Origin: Strongylocentrotus purpuratus | Taxonomy: Eukaryota; Echinodermata; Echinoidea; Camarodonta; Strongylocentrotidae | Assembly (NCBI RefSeq): GCF_000002235.5 | Contig: NW_022145609.1 | Coordinates: forward strand, 13,112,328 to 13,176,327 | Direction of reading: 5' to 3' | DNA length: 64,000 bases | Shown: positions 22,141 to 33,975 of the stretch, one piece after another | Layout: each line of letters starts with the position of its first letter | How positions within the stretch are numbered: the stretch's first letter is position 1 | Program-made: the position numbers and the translations under genes | Notes under the pieces: model-generated | Told to the model about the DNA's origin: nothing | Seen by the model: only the letters and a program-made list of their open reading frames with translations | Databases searched by the model: none

Positions 22141-24214
22141 CCTTTCCATACCCATAATTAGTTTTTATGTTATGTCCTATCGTCCAACTGAAAAGTATAA
22201 ACATATTATGCATCATAAGTTTGTATAACATGGGTAAGAATCCTTGCAATCTGATTGGTCAATTACCGTGTATACATTTTCACTGGCTGCACGAGATATC
22301 AACACGATATATGGAATATCTGGGATCGATACCACTGATGTTCCGCTTTTTGTTTTCAGGTTAAGGTAAGTCATTGTAATTGTTCTCATCCATTGCCATA
22401 ACACCAGTCAAATTACGCAAATTAAAATACCATGCTTTCCAGCAATTGACGGATGCATGGCTACGGCAAAATTATGCATCCGGTAATAACAGAAAAGCAT
22501 GATTTTTGTATTCTTAAAGATGTTTCTTGCCCCATTTTATTCAACAAATGATGCGCAGGTTTAGTGCATGGGTCGATAGTGGTGTGTGCACGCGGTAACT
22601 GAATTCAGTCTCAAACCATTCAAAATTATCTTGTGCACACAATTCCCACTGACCCACTCAAATCTGTGCATCATTTGATTAAAGTCGGTCGTCGATTAGA
22701 GCTATATACGATCTAGCTAGAGACACGAAAAGCTCGTAGGTTAAAAGAGAGGTCGCTCTCAGCCTGCTTTTAAGTAATTGATTTATATATTGGTCAACGG
22801 TAAACTGATATTGACTGATATCGTGTGCAATACTGCGCGCAGGGCTGCTTGCATACGATATGACGCAAAAATATGCTCATTTGACCAGATGGTCACAATA
22901 TAACATCGAAAAATGAGCGGGAACTATGAACTATCTAATATTGTGTTACATGTTTATTTTTGTTCTGAGCACTCTGACTACCAGGCATATTTCAAGAGGA
23001 AGATAGCCAGTGAATACCTAATTCAGAATCTGTCCGGTTTTATTTTAACAAGCTGCTCTCAATCCCCTACTTGCTGCAAGCCGAAGATGGCGTGATCCAA
23101 ACAAATGAACGTCCAGCCGGGCGTACAAATTCGGCATATGAAATTCGCGCCATCTTCGGCTCGCAGTTAGTAGGCTGAGATCGCATTGGTGGAAACTGTT
23201 AAAATTAATTTGGCTATATTCAGAACTAGTGAATACATGGAAGTTTATTACGAAATCGAAAGTTGTTTCCTATACAAAACAATGCTCGTGATAATATCCA
23301 TCTACAATTCAACATTATAGTGTATCAAGCGGTTTTCTAGATTTACTCAACGTACCCCGACATCCATCGAATAATAACATCCCCCTCCCAATTTGTTCTT
23401 CTTCTAATTTTCAATTAGTGTAATTTCGTTTCTCATGGCTATATTGAGATAATTCTTCCATTATCCTTCACTGTTAAACATCATTACATACGGATACTAA
23501 GGGCACGCTTTACTGCGGCGGGTTCATAAAATCAAACCATCAAATCATGTCATACGGCAAACTCTTTGTCGGATTATTATGAATTTTCAATGGAACATAC
23601 ATAATAATGGATTATTAAATGCTTATCTCTATTCAAAGAAAAGGTTACATTATGCTATCATGATACAAATAGAATTCTGTAAAAAAAAAAGATAATAATA
23701 ATAATAATAATAATTATTATTATTATGAAAACAAAAAACAAATATGAGTGGACAGGCATGGACTATTGAACAAAGAGTGATTGACATATCTCACTTGAAA
23801 AATATCCAACGTATTGTCATCGTGATGACAAACGTCAAATATATAGAAACCGAAATTCGACATGTCACTGCTTTTGATTTCTTTGTTTCAAATGATAAAA
23901 CTAGATATTGGATAAGAGTAGTATCAACTCATCAAAAAATAATGATAAAGAACACATCATGTGATAAATTTCATTGTAACTGCGGATTGATAAAAAAATA
24001 AATAAGTGGGTTTGCTTCCGTCATGTTTACCAATAGGAATTAACATTTCTATGGGATAATTAAACGTTCTGGGAGTTAGAAATTTGCGCATGCGTCCTAT
24101 ATCTTCTTGATACGAGAACCTTAACTTAATGTAACACGAGTTGTTGTTTTGTGAGAGCTAGGAGACTGCGCTGAGAATTTCAATTCAATCAAGTTGTATC
24201 TTATTACTGACAGG
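22141..24214. other. Region upstream of locus B; foldback near 23009-23235
   Basis: No gene recognised. An inverted repeat has arms at about 23009-23100 and 23143-23235; the inner parts gcaagccgaagatggcg and cgccatcttcggctcgcagt are nearly perfect. An AAT/ATT microsatellite is at about 23694-23725. The 23744-24001 frame shows no family features. No TATA box stands out ahead of the signal-peptide exon. Confidence 0.5.
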
Positions 24215-24305
24215 ATGGGGATGATTAAAATAAAGTGTGTTTATCTTTTATGTATACTTACAGCAGAATTGAGCGTATGCAGGGTGGTTGCAACGAGAAT
24301 CACGG
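24215..24305 (+). CDS. Signal-peptide exon of locus B
   Basis: ATG at 24215 (a second in-frame ATG at 24221) opens a short exon encoding MGMIKIKCVYLLCILTAELS and then VCRVVATRIT. It has a basic start, a hydrophobic core and small residues near a likely cleavage point, so it reads as a secretory signal. It ends ACGG|GTAAGT in phase 1, which matches the phase of the next SRCR exon (25555), joining as Asp-Ile-Arg. It would target the receptor to the secretory pathway. Too short for ordinary ORF listing. The call rests on hydrophobicity, donor quality and phase. Confidence 0.7.
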
Positions 24306-25554
24306 GTAAGTTTCGTTTAAAAAATACATTTTAAGCCCGTATGTACTTGTTTGGTCAGGAAGGATTAGACCATCCGGCGTGGTCACTGACAGGTATCTAT
24401 CTGATCAACTCTGTTCTCAATTAACATAAGAAAAAGAGGATCATAGGGACCAACCGGCACCGCTTACGCTTTGTTTGCTATATAGAGAAAGCAAGTAGCT
24501 ACAAGTAGTACAGTGGGGCTTTAAAGATTCCAGAACTAATAATAAAGATGGCAATTAAAAATGAGTATCTTCAGTTGTGCTCAAAATTATTAATCTCCTC
24601 GCAATTATTTGGGAATTTTTATTTTTCTGACGAAATAAATGAGTTTTGTCAAATATATTTATGACTTATATGTGAAAGAAAAGAAGTGACACTCCAATAA
24701 ATACTAAATTCCAGGGGTACTTTATTCATGGATTTTCAAAAAATGCCATGTTCAAAATTATTAATATCGTAGGTTACCTAGGGTATGTCCTTTCGTATAA
24801 TAGTCAATAGAGTAGTATTTTTGTGTAATGCTTGCCTAATGACGGCTCCTGTATAAAGTGTCGACAAGCTTTCTGCATGTCTCTTGTTGGATGTTGGTCC
24901 ACACTTTACTCTGTTTGTGTGTGTGTGTAATTTGATTTGTACAGACGTGTATCAATCATATATGATAATATTTGCGACCGAGTGGATCCAGAGAGTGGCA
25001 AATGCTTAGTATAGGACGGGTAGTTCAAACAACAAACCGGAAACGCAAAGTTCGACACTATGTTACTTCATAAGCAAGACATCTACGTATAGATTCTCTC
25101 GAGTCTTCTCGACCTGGGTTTTAAAATGGGGTACCTGATACCTTTCACTTTCACTAGTAGCCTAAGCAAATGCTAGTTATACGTATTCGACCCATTGCTT
25201 CACTACTGATATATATGAACATTAAACAAACGCCTAGAAAAGGACCCTTGTAAGATATTACCACTTGAAATTTATAAATACTGGGAAATTTGTGAACGAT
25301 GCTTAATTTCCTAAACTTGAGTCATCTCACTTACCGTTGAAAAAATAATCATGATTTAATCTTTTAACTTTTTCCTTGTTTCGGAATTATTGGCTAACGC
25401 GTCTGTGGCTATGAAGTTTGTTTTTTAAGAATAGAGGTGATAAATACGCTTTCTATTAAAGCAAGGAAACTATTCTGGTAGCGCTACACTGTTCCTCTAG
25501 AAAATATAATAGCAAACAATCAGTAGTCAAAGTTATCGACATTCTACTCCATAG
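24306..25554 (+). other. First intron of locus B
   Basis: AT-rich, with a short (GT)n at about 24907-24926. Nothing coding recognised. Ends in ctactccatag. Confidence 0.6.
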
Positions 25555-25857
25555 ATATACGTCTCGTCAATGGCTCCAACAATGCTGAAGGTAGAGTGGA
25601 GGTCTTGTTCAAGGGATCGTGGATGACCGTATGTGGTGATGGCTTCTGGAATCTGTTCGAAGCAAGGGTAATATGTAGAATGCTGGGGTACGACGGTGCC
25701 CTGGACGCGCCACGATCGGCTAGGTTTGGTCAGGGTTCTGGTGACATTCTTTACGTCGCATGCCGGGGAACAGAAGACAGCCTGGTAGACTGTATCACTG
25801 TGGTCGACTCTTTATGTGGGCATCACAGGGATGCGGGCGCCGTGTGTTACTCAGGAG
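25555..25857 (+). CDS. SRCR exon B1
   Basis: Phase 1-1 exon between ctccatag and GGAG|GTACGA, a full open SRCR domain: IRLVNGSNNAEGRVEVLF, GSWMTVCGDGFWNL, RVICRMLGYDGALDAPRSA, RFGQGSGDI, GTEDSLVDC, CGHHRDAGAVCYSGG. It has the six-cysteine (group A-like) pattern. It is the intact partner of exon A1 (3199-3501), and the copied block extends into the following intron. It follows the signal-peptide exon directly, so it would be the N-terminal domain of the mature receptor. Confidence 0.9.
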
Positions 25858-27117
25858 GTACGAACTCTTTTGAACATGGGGGAACGACTAGTCGTAATTT
25901 GTATTGATATATTGTTGAAATGGCTAAAAATAACAAACAACCCATGCTTTGAGCTTATAAGGTCATGAATTTACTTCCCCCAATATTACCACAGAATCAA
26001 TTACTAATATCTAAAATCTAACGTTTCCGTTGATAGTGAAGGTCTTATCACATTTTATGACTGCCTTTTACTTTGACAATTTTTCCAGGCATTTTTGTTA
26101 ATGTTCACTTTCAGGATGTCGTATGCCTTTAAGAACCCGTACACATGAGTAGATGTTCATTTCGTTCGCGTTAGTTTATACACGTTTTCTTTTTTAATAA
26201 GCCCACCCGAATCCATTCGAAGTACGTCTGATCGGTCGCTTCACAACAACAACTTTTCTCATCTTTCACTGACAGTAAATGCTCGTTCAGACAAGACGCG
26301 ACATAACCGTGGCGTTAATATATATATATATATGACGTAAGGTGTGTCCCTTGTTGCCACTCATTTACGCGCCGTGTCTGAGCAAGCCTTCGGGGATCTT
26401 TTTTACGTTTAATGAACGATTTGTAAGCAACAATTATCTTAATTTTATTCAAGGTATCTCAAAAACAAAGACCATGAAGAATTTCGTAATTACTGACTAC
26501 CTTTTTATCTTCAGATTTCGTTGGGTTTTAGTAAAAACTGTATGAAACACACTCTATTTCTCTTTTAAATTACCGAAGTAAAAAACGGGTGAAAAAAGGA
26601 AAATAATTAAATTCACGAGTTTGGGTTTATATTAATTTTGTTATTATCTTTTTTAAATTACCCATTAATAAAATCGCAGTAGACATAAACAGTAAACAGC
26701 TTTAACTGAACATTATCTATATCTAAGTGATACAAAACTATTTAAACCTGAACAAATTCATCCGAAATTAAAGATATTTCCGTTTAATATATATCTGTTG
26801 AGTTTTTCTCTTTCCGAGAAAGAAATATGGGCTTTATTAACTTACTTCTTTGTCACTATCCACATTTATTCTGGACTCTAATTGGTGTTTGCTTTTGAGA
26901 ATTGTAGGCTCAAAAACCACAACCTTATATGCGTTTTAACCATAAAGTTGGCACTCTTTTTGTCTGAATGTGACATGGCAGAACTCTTCATATTTCCAGA
27001 GGGAAATCCTTTCACTCCTGGTTTTCCCCCACAGAACCGTTTGAAGTTTGTCTTGTCAGTGGTTAGCCAACATACGATCCCAAATGCGGTATATATGTCT
27101 TTCCTATTCACGCGTAG
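25858..27117 (+). other. Intron with two SRCR exon remnants
   Basis: Up to about 26390 it parallels the intron after exon A1. From about 26690 to 27058 it parallels 57490-57860 in locus C. It holds two truncated SRCR exon starts. One at about 26201-26240 has an acceptor-like taataag, then cccacccgaatccattcgaa and gtacgtctgatcggtcg. The other at about 27027-27058 has cccacagaaccgtttgaagt and ttgtcttgtcagtgg. Both stop before the first cysteine. Confidence 0.75.
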
Positions 27118-27447
27118 CCCATCCACTTCCATTCCGTGTTCGTCTTATCGGTGGGTCTAACGAAGCTGAAGGCAGCGTAGAGGTCTTGGATGGTGGGTCC
27201 TGGGGAACTATCTGTGATGCTGACTGGGATCTTATAGACGAGAACGTGGTTTGCAGAATGCTGGGGTTTGATGGAGCCTTGGACGCACCGGGATCGGCTA
27301 GGTTTGGTCAGGGCTCTGGTCGTAATATTCTGGCCTATGTCAGCTGTGACGGAACAGAAGACCTGGTGGTCTGCGCTATTCGGAGAGTTGGAGATTATAC
27401 TTATTGCGGACATGCCGGGGATGCAGGCATCATTTGTTATTCCAGAG
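27118..27447 (+). CDS. SRCR exon B2
   Basis: Phase 1-1 exon after cacgcgtag, ending AGAG|GTAGGT, open throughout: [85 protein letters not shown]. Six cysteines. The usual NLADC is LVVC (two residues shorter), so the disulfide may be kept while the helix is altered. Closest relatives by eye are exons A3 and 57825. Confidence 0.9.
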
Positions 27448-28036
27448 GTAGGTAGTCCAAATTCTACAGAAAAAAAAGTTATTAGTCGCTTTATGGAGCA
27501 GTAATTCTAAAACACTTAATTTGATATTATTACATTTTATTTCGATTAGTTATATTTAGTCGAGTGCTTTTGATGTTCTTTTTCCGACAATGAAATAGGA
27601 AAACTCTATCTGTCCCAGGTATTGATATGATAGTTTTATTTCAATATATTTTCTTTGTATTTGATATGCTGATATTGTGATTGATATGCACTTTGCTTGT
27701 ATTGACTTTACATACATGTACAGGAAGGTATGTTTATGTGTCTACTGATGTTTGTTGTCTGCATTTGTCGGCACTCGTGAACTGGTATGAAGGATGGCAT
27801 CTGCGGGGCTGGTGATATCCTGTTGTATATTTGATGGGTTTTCAATAAACAAACAAAGAAGACATTATTGTACCTTGAGATAGTGTGGTAATGTCAAAGG
27901 TCATGTCAGGTCATTGATCAAATAATCTCCAAGTTTTTATTTTTAAAGGAAGATGTTTGTGTAGATTAGATGGATTGGTGCTTATTCTCATCCAATGCTC
28001 TTCCTCAAATTTGTTCTAATTTATGATTTCGAGCAG
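27448..28036 (+). other. Intron between B2 and the cbEGF exon
   Basis: AT-rich, with tgatatgctgatattgtgat-like near-repeats around 27660-27690 and a segment (aactggtatgaaggatggcat, about 27779) resembling the intron upstream of the duplicated EGF exons. Nothing coding recognised. Confidence 0.5.
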
Positions 28037-28171
28037 ATATTAATGAATGCCTTGTTGCCAGCTCGTGTGATGACACCACAAGTTTGTTTGTATGAACACA
28101 GTAGGAAGTTTCAACTGCATGTGTAAAACTGGCTATGAACATCAAACTGGTAGCACAACGATATGTGTTGG
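28037..28171 (+). pseudogene. Calcium-binding EGF-like exon, frame broken
   Basis: Acceptor gagcag and donor G|GTATGA, phase 1-1. The 5' part reads DINECLVASSCDDTTS (the D-I-N-E-C start of a calcium-binding EGF). The 3' part, in another frame, reads CMNTVGSFNCMCKTGYEHQT and then GSTTICV. The two parts need an indel in the ttgtttgtatg stretch (about 28088-28098). It is the first EGF unit after the SRCR exons of locus B. Could also be an assembly error in a T/G run. Confidence 0.8.
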
Positions 28172-29506
28172 TATGACATTTGAAACATTTGAAGGTTTTG
28201 GGCACTTTGGTTCTGATATACTCTGTCTAGTCTTTGGTGTATATAAAAAGCAGTTTTAAAAAAATCCATTTCTATCAGCAGTTCAACGCCATGGGAGAAC
28301 CAAGGAGTTACTACACTCCTTGGGAGAACCAAGGATACACGCACCGCACGCAACCTCTAGAGCTGCCAGTTCCTCATAACGGTGTTTCATGTACATTTGT
28401 AGCTGGTTTCATTTTCTATCTAGAAATACAACTATGTATTGATCCACCGGAAATTCACATGACATGTTTATCGGTACAAATATGGTGTGCTTTTGCAGTA
28501 CAAGAAAATATAGATATTTTTTCTACTATATGCTGTACTGTATATATTCCTTATTCCTCATTCCTTATTCCTGTTTCGCTATTTATCTTAGACATGTATC
28601 AGTCTTCTGTGTGGCTCTTTGTCTATTATGTAATCCGTCAATTTAAGGCTAAGCAAAGGAAATGGTAAACAGTGACCACTGTAGTGCGGTATGGTATGTA
28701 ATCCCGTAGGATTTTTGTGCCAAAGTTGATTTTTTTTTTGTTGCTGTTTTTGCTTCAAAAGGGTCCCAATTGGCCAAACATGATGGGGTTCAAATTTTCA
28801 GACCCCTCCTTCATTTCCTGGGGGGTCCTAGACCGGGAGCCAGTGGGGGTCAACCTAGCTGGGAAGGAAACCAATTTTCATGTGCACAGATGTAAAGATC
28901 GCATAGCTCCACATAACAAATTGACCGTCTGGCATGTTCTAAGTGGTGGGTGTGACCAGAGGGACGCCCCCACCAAAAAGTGTCCCTTTTGACGACAAAA
29001 TAGTATTGTGTAAATAATATTTTAAGGAAACCTTCAACCACCATGAGTTTGGTGTCATATGAAAGAAAGCTAAATTATCTACATTTTGATATCAATTTCA
29101 AAGAAATTGGGATTAATTAACATCGCAAATTTAAGTAAAAAAGATGATTTTTGTGATTTTTTTTAATTTTTTAAATTTGTTTTATCCAAAAACATTATTT
29201 TCCATATTATCAAAATTGGAAAATTGCATTTTTTCATAACTTTCCAGGAATAAGCTTACGTACAACGACAATATCCTGTGTGAGGTAGAGGTTTATATAT
29301 CTTTTCAATAAAAAGTTATAGCAATTCAAAGTTATCGATTTGATTTCCACAAAAACAACATTTTTGCCCACATGTGTAATAACTGTATGCATATAAGTGC
29401 ATTCGTGTATTAAGGACCTGTTTGGTGTGTTTACATCGAGTTTTACAGATAACCTTTAAACTCTCAAGTTTGTACAGTTGTCAAAAGATTATCTGGTCAA
29501 TGAAAC
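28172..29506 (+). other. Intron of locus B
   Basis: AT-rich, with nothing coding recognised. The frame at 28234-28668 contains a direct repeat of ggagaaccaagga (about 28291 and 28322) but no domain. Confidence 0.5.
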
Positions 29507-29880
29507 TTATACCCCGTTTACAGTGAGAAAAGGGCAAGGGACGGGCCGGGCCGCGGCCGAGCCAGGACTTCTCGGCCCCGCAATTATGTGCGTTCACAGT
29601 GGCAGGCTCGGCCGTGGCCTAAATTGTAACCTTTCAATATTTTGTCAGAGTGGCGCTCTGCATGTAAACAAACGATTATTTGGGGGTCGCGCCGGGGGTC
29701 ACAGTGCAGATCCGGTCGCGCGCGATTTGCAGTGAATCTTTTCCCCGATTTCCTATACACGGCGAACTTTCACTTCCGGGGTAACAGTTGGCCGCGCATT
29801 TAGACTACCTCCAGAGCAGGGCCAAATGCGCGGCTCGGCCCGGCCCGGCCCGGCCTTTTTGCTCACTGCAAACGGGGTCT
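29507..29880. mobile_element. GC-rich MITE
   Basis: Ends are inverted: tataccccgtttacagtgag at the left and ctcactgcaaacggggt at the right, each followed inward by a gggccgggcc / ggcccggccc run. The 3' half was captured in the later EGF-exon duplications and is therefore repeated three more times (near 30600, 31450 and 33790/46450). Confidence 0.7.
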
Positions 29881-30377
29881 TAATTTCATTAATAATAACA
29901 ATAATAATAACAATATTTATAAAGCGCAACATATCTATCTCTAGAGATGCTCAAGGCGCATACAAATAACTGGCTTAAAATCATTCTGAACACTAACTAA
30001 GCAGTAGAGACGTTCCTTGGACAAACAAAGTGTAATTAAAAATGTGCAGAAGATATTCACTTAATCCACCGCATGGTCAAATATTCGCCAGGTTAGATAT
30101 CTACCTTTATTTTTATTTTTTTTCTGCATTTATATAGCTTTTGTACAATATTTGTAGTCTGAAATGTTCAGGACAGTGTTGAGTTTAAATGCGTTAGATT
30201 TTATGTCTTAGTCATTCCCGGCACTCTCAGGATTCCCTTATAACTGGTATGAATGATGGCATCTGCAGGGCTTGATATATTTTTTCGTATATTTAATTGG
30301 CTATTAACATACAAACAAGTAGGATAAGATATGAAGCCAACCCAGCTAACATCATTTTTCCCTCTCTTTTGGTCCAG

Positions 30378-30491
30378 ATATCAATGAGTGTTCGAGCAAC
30401 CCCTGTATGAATGGAGGGAACTGCATGGACTTGGTCAATGGATACACATGTTCATGCCCAGATGGATTCATCGGAACTCACTGCGAATTTC
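30378..30491 (+). CDS. EGF-like exon, copy 1
   Basis: Phase 1-1 exon after tggtccag, ending TTTC|GTAACA. It encodes [16 protein letters not shown] and [20 protein letters not shown], a complete six-cysteine EGF domain of the calcium-binding type (D-I-N-E-C start). Such domains act as rod-like spacers or protein contacts in receptor ectodomains. First of four almost identical copies. Adding whole phase-1 exons lengthens the protein without changing the frame. Confidence 0.9.
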
Positions 30492-31222
30492 GTAACATAT
30501 CATTTTCTTTACACGGCGAACTTTCACTTCCGGGGTAACAGTTGGCCGCGCATTTAGACTACCTCCAGAGCAGGGCCAAATGCGCGGCCAGTTTGTCCTC
30601 GCATTTGGCCTTTTGCACGCTTACAGAGCTAGGCCTGGCCGCGGCTCGGCCCGGCCCGGCCCGGCCTTTTTGCTCACTGCAAATGGGGTCTTAATTTCAT
30701 TAATAATAACAATAATAATAACAATATTTATAAAGCGCAACATATCTATCTCTAGAGATGCTCAAGGCGCATACAAATAACTGGCTTAAAATCATTCTGA
30801 ACACTAAGCAGTAGAGACGTTCCTTGGACAAACAAAGTGTAATTAAAAATGTGCAGGAGAAGATTTTCACTTAGTCCACCGCATGGTCAAATATTCGCCA
30901 GGTTAGATATCTACCTTTATTTTTCTAATTTTTCTATGCTCACTTCTCAGCTATTATAAACTTTTTCACTGCATTTATATAGCTTTTGTACAATATTTGT
31001 AGTCTGAAATGTTCAGGACAGTGTTGAGTTTAAATGCGTTAGATTTTATGTCTTAGTCATTCCCGGCACTCTCAGGATTCCCTTATAACTGGTATGAATG
31101 ATGGCATCTGCAGGGCTTGATATATTCTTTCGTATATTTAATTGGCTATTAACATACAAACAAGTAGGATAAGATATGAAGCCAACCCAGCTAACATCAT
31201 TTTTCCCTCTCTTTTGGTCCAG

Positions 31223-31336
31223 ATATCAATGAGTGTTCGAGCAACCCCTGTATGAATGGAGGGAACTGCATGGACTTGGTCAATGGATACACATGTTCAT
31301 GCCCAGATGGATTCATCGGAACTCACTGCGAATTTC
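31223..31336 (+). CDS. EGF-like exon, copy 2
   Basis: Identical to copy 1 by eye, including splice sites (tggtccag and TTTC|GTAACA) and the surrounding intron, so the duplication is very recent or has been homogenised. Full set of six cysteines; open frame. Confidence 0.9.
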
Positions 31337-31613
31337 GTAACATATCATTTTCTTTACACGGCGAACTTTCACTTCCGGGGTAACAGTTGGCCGCGCATTT
31401 AGACTACCTCCAGAGCAGGGCCAAATGCGCGGCCAGTTTGTCCTCGCATTTGGCCTTTTGCACGCTTACAGAGCTAGGCCTGGCCGCGGCTCGGCCCGGC
31501 CCGGCCCGGCCTTTTTGCTCACTGCAAATGGGGTCTTAATTTCATTAATAATAACAATAATAATAACAATATTTATAAAGCGCAACATATCTATCTCTAG
31601 AGATGCTCAAGGC

Positions 31614-33099
31614 CATAGGCGCCGGAAGTGGGGGGGCAGGGGGGGCAGTTGCCCCCCCAGTCAAAAAAGTGGGGGGGCAAAACGCATTTTTGCCCCCCCA
31701 AAACGCCCCCCCCCCCTCCAAAAAAAAAAAAAAAAAAGCAGTAAAGGAATAAACATGGTTTGTATTTTTAACCCAAAAGAACATAACAATAATAAAAACC
31801 TGAATTAAAGCACATATACCATTCCATTCAAAGAAAAGGAAAGTTCACAGGAATTAAATTTTTATAAACATTGCGCATGCTACCTATACGGTTTATAATA
31901 GCGATACGCGCATACCGTGGACATATTGTGCGAGAATGGGAAAACGTGTCTGTTTTTTTGGTTTTGTTATAGGGGTGAGAAGACATGAGCCCCTGAACGC
32001 TGGCGTACTGATGGGGGGGGGGGGGTATATCTATACGATACCAGTGATTTACACATGTTGCTGTTATGACATGATTTTCCGGTATTTTTTCTCCATTTTT
32101 TTTTAAGTCATACCTTTTTATGCGTTTGTTGGAAAATAAGAAATTCCCAAATTACAGTCGGGCGAAAAATACGCTTATTTAGAAGCCTTTATGACATGGT
32201 CTGCAAAGTGGCTGGGCTCGAGCCCCTCCCCCCTCACTTTTTGAAAAAGTATGTTAAAGAGAAAAAGAAAGAAAGACGGAGAGAAAAAATAAGTGACCTG
32301 CCAATGTCACAAATAAGGCATAAAAAATGCTCATCTGACCGTAAGTAAATGCCTAAAACCCCAGAGCTTACGGGTGCTCCGCCCCGGACCCCACCAAGGG
32401 CCCTAAGGCGGGCCCCTGGATGCTCATCTGACCGTAATTAAATACCTAAAACCCCTGAGCTTCCGGGGGCTCTGCCCCCTGGACCCCACCAAGGGCTCTA
32501 AGGCGGGCCCCTGGATGCTCATCTGACCGTAATTAAATACCTAAAACCCCTGAGCTTCCGGGGGTCTGCCCCCTGGACCCCACCAAGGGCCCTATAAGGC
32601 GGGCCCCTGGATGCTCATCTGACCATTATTAAATACCTAAAACCCCTGAGCTTCCGGGGGCCCTGCCCCCTGGACCCCACCAAGTGCCCTAGGGCGGCCC
32701 CTGGTTGCTCATCTGACCGTAGTTAAATATTAAAACCTCTGAGCTTCTGGGGGCTCCCCCCCCCCCCCTCTGGAACACGTCAATGGCCTTAAAGAGGCCC
32801 CTGGATGCTCATCTAACCGTAATTAAATACCTAAAATCCCTGAGCTTCCGGGGGCTCAGCCCCTTGACACCCTGCCGAGGCTGGACCCCACGCCAATTTA
32901 CGCTCTACCTGATCGTTAATACTTCACTTTGAAAAACGTTCCGCGGGACCTGCATGTAACGTGTAAGACTGGTGGTGATGCAGATTTTTCGTCTGCCCCC
33001 CCCCCCTTCCGAACGTTTTTTCTCATTACGTCACTGCCCTCGGAAGGTGAGCCCCCTGGAATGTTTGCCCCCCCAATCCCAAACTGCTTCCGGCGCGCC
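31614..33099. mobile_element. Non-autonomous DNA element with a 10-bp target duplication
   Basis: Flanked by perfect TGCTCAAGGC duplications (31604-31613 and 33100-33109). Comparison with the uninterrupted units 1 and 2 shows exactly what was inserted (1486 bp). Ends carry an imperfect inverted repeat (ataggcgccggaagtgg at the left, gcttccggcgcgcc at the right). A 10-bp duplication fits Mutator-like elements. No transposase. The interior has a G/C-run segment and a 93-100-bp minisatellite. Confidence 0.9.
32328..32880 (+). repeat. Minisatellite, ~93-100 bp unit, six copies
   Basis: Units begin tgctcatctgaccgta at 32328, 32421, 32516, 32612, 32706 and 32806 and include gagcttccgggggctc, gccccctggaccccacc and aagggccctaaggcggg. 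The unit is GC-rich unlike its surroundings and lies wholly inside the 31614 element. Confidence 0.92.
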
Positions 33100-33563
33100 T
33101 GCTCAAGGCGCATACAAATAACTGGCTTAAAATCATTCTGAACACTAAGCAGTAGAGACGTTCCTTGGACAAACAAAGTGTAATTAAAAATGTGCAGGAG
33201 AAGATTTTCACTTAGTCCACCGCATGGTCAAATATTCGCCAGGTTAGATATCTACCTTTATTTTTCTAATTTTTCTATGCTCACTTCTCAGCTATTATAA
33301 ACTTTTTCACTGCATTTATATAGCTTTTGTACAATATTTGTAGTCTGAAATGTTCAGGACAGTGTTGAGTTTAAATGCGTTAGATTTTATGTCTTAGTCA
33401 TTCCCGGCACTCTCAGGATTCCCTTATAACTGGTATGAATGATGGCATCTGCAGGGCTTGATATATTCTTTCGTATATTTAATTGGCTATTAACATACAA
33501 ACAAGTAGGATAAGATATGAAGCCAACCCAGCTAACATCATTTTTCCCTCTCTTTTGGTCCAG

Positions 33564-33677
33564 ATATCAATGAGTGTTTGAGCAACCCCTGTATGAATGG
33601 AGGGAACTGCATGGACTTGGTCAATGGATACACATGTTCATGCCCAGATGGATTCATCGGAACTCACTGCGAATTTC
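33564..33677 (+). CDS. EGF-like exon, copy 3
   Basis: Same exon as copies 1 and 2 with one difference seen by eye: gagtgtttgagc for gagtgttcgagc, so Ser becomes Leu after the first cysteine. Splice sites and all six cysteines are kept. Lies just upstream of the MULE insertion. Confidence 0.9.
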
Positions 33678-33842
33678 GTAACATATCATTTTCTTTACAC
33701 GGCGAACTTTCACTTCCGGGGTAACAGTTGGCCGCGCATTTAGACTACCTCCAGAGCAGGGCCAAATGCGCGGCCAGTTTGTCCTCGCATTTGGCCTTTT
33801 GCACGCCTACAGAGCTAGGCCTGGCCGCGGCTCGGCCCGGCC

Positions 33843-33975
33843 GCGAATTTTTTTTTCCCAAACAGGTTTACCTATGAGAGTAAAATCCTGCCTCCTGATT
33901 GGTTCAGAGGTATACGCATCATGAATATTCATGACTGAGATGAAAGATACTAGTAGTATTACGCATGCGCGTGAC
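33843..33975 (+). repeat. Left terminal inverted repeat of the MULE
   Basis: Pairs with 46288-46443. The outer ~90 bp, including aaaatcctgcctcctgattg and cagaggtatacgc, are nearly identical; the inner part keeps attacgcatgcgc. Confidence 0.92.

Noticed and set aside
31425-31808. 127-residue frame and its repeat at 30580
   Set aside because: GC-rich MITE sequence repeated with the EGF units; Arg/Gly/Pro-rich by composition only.
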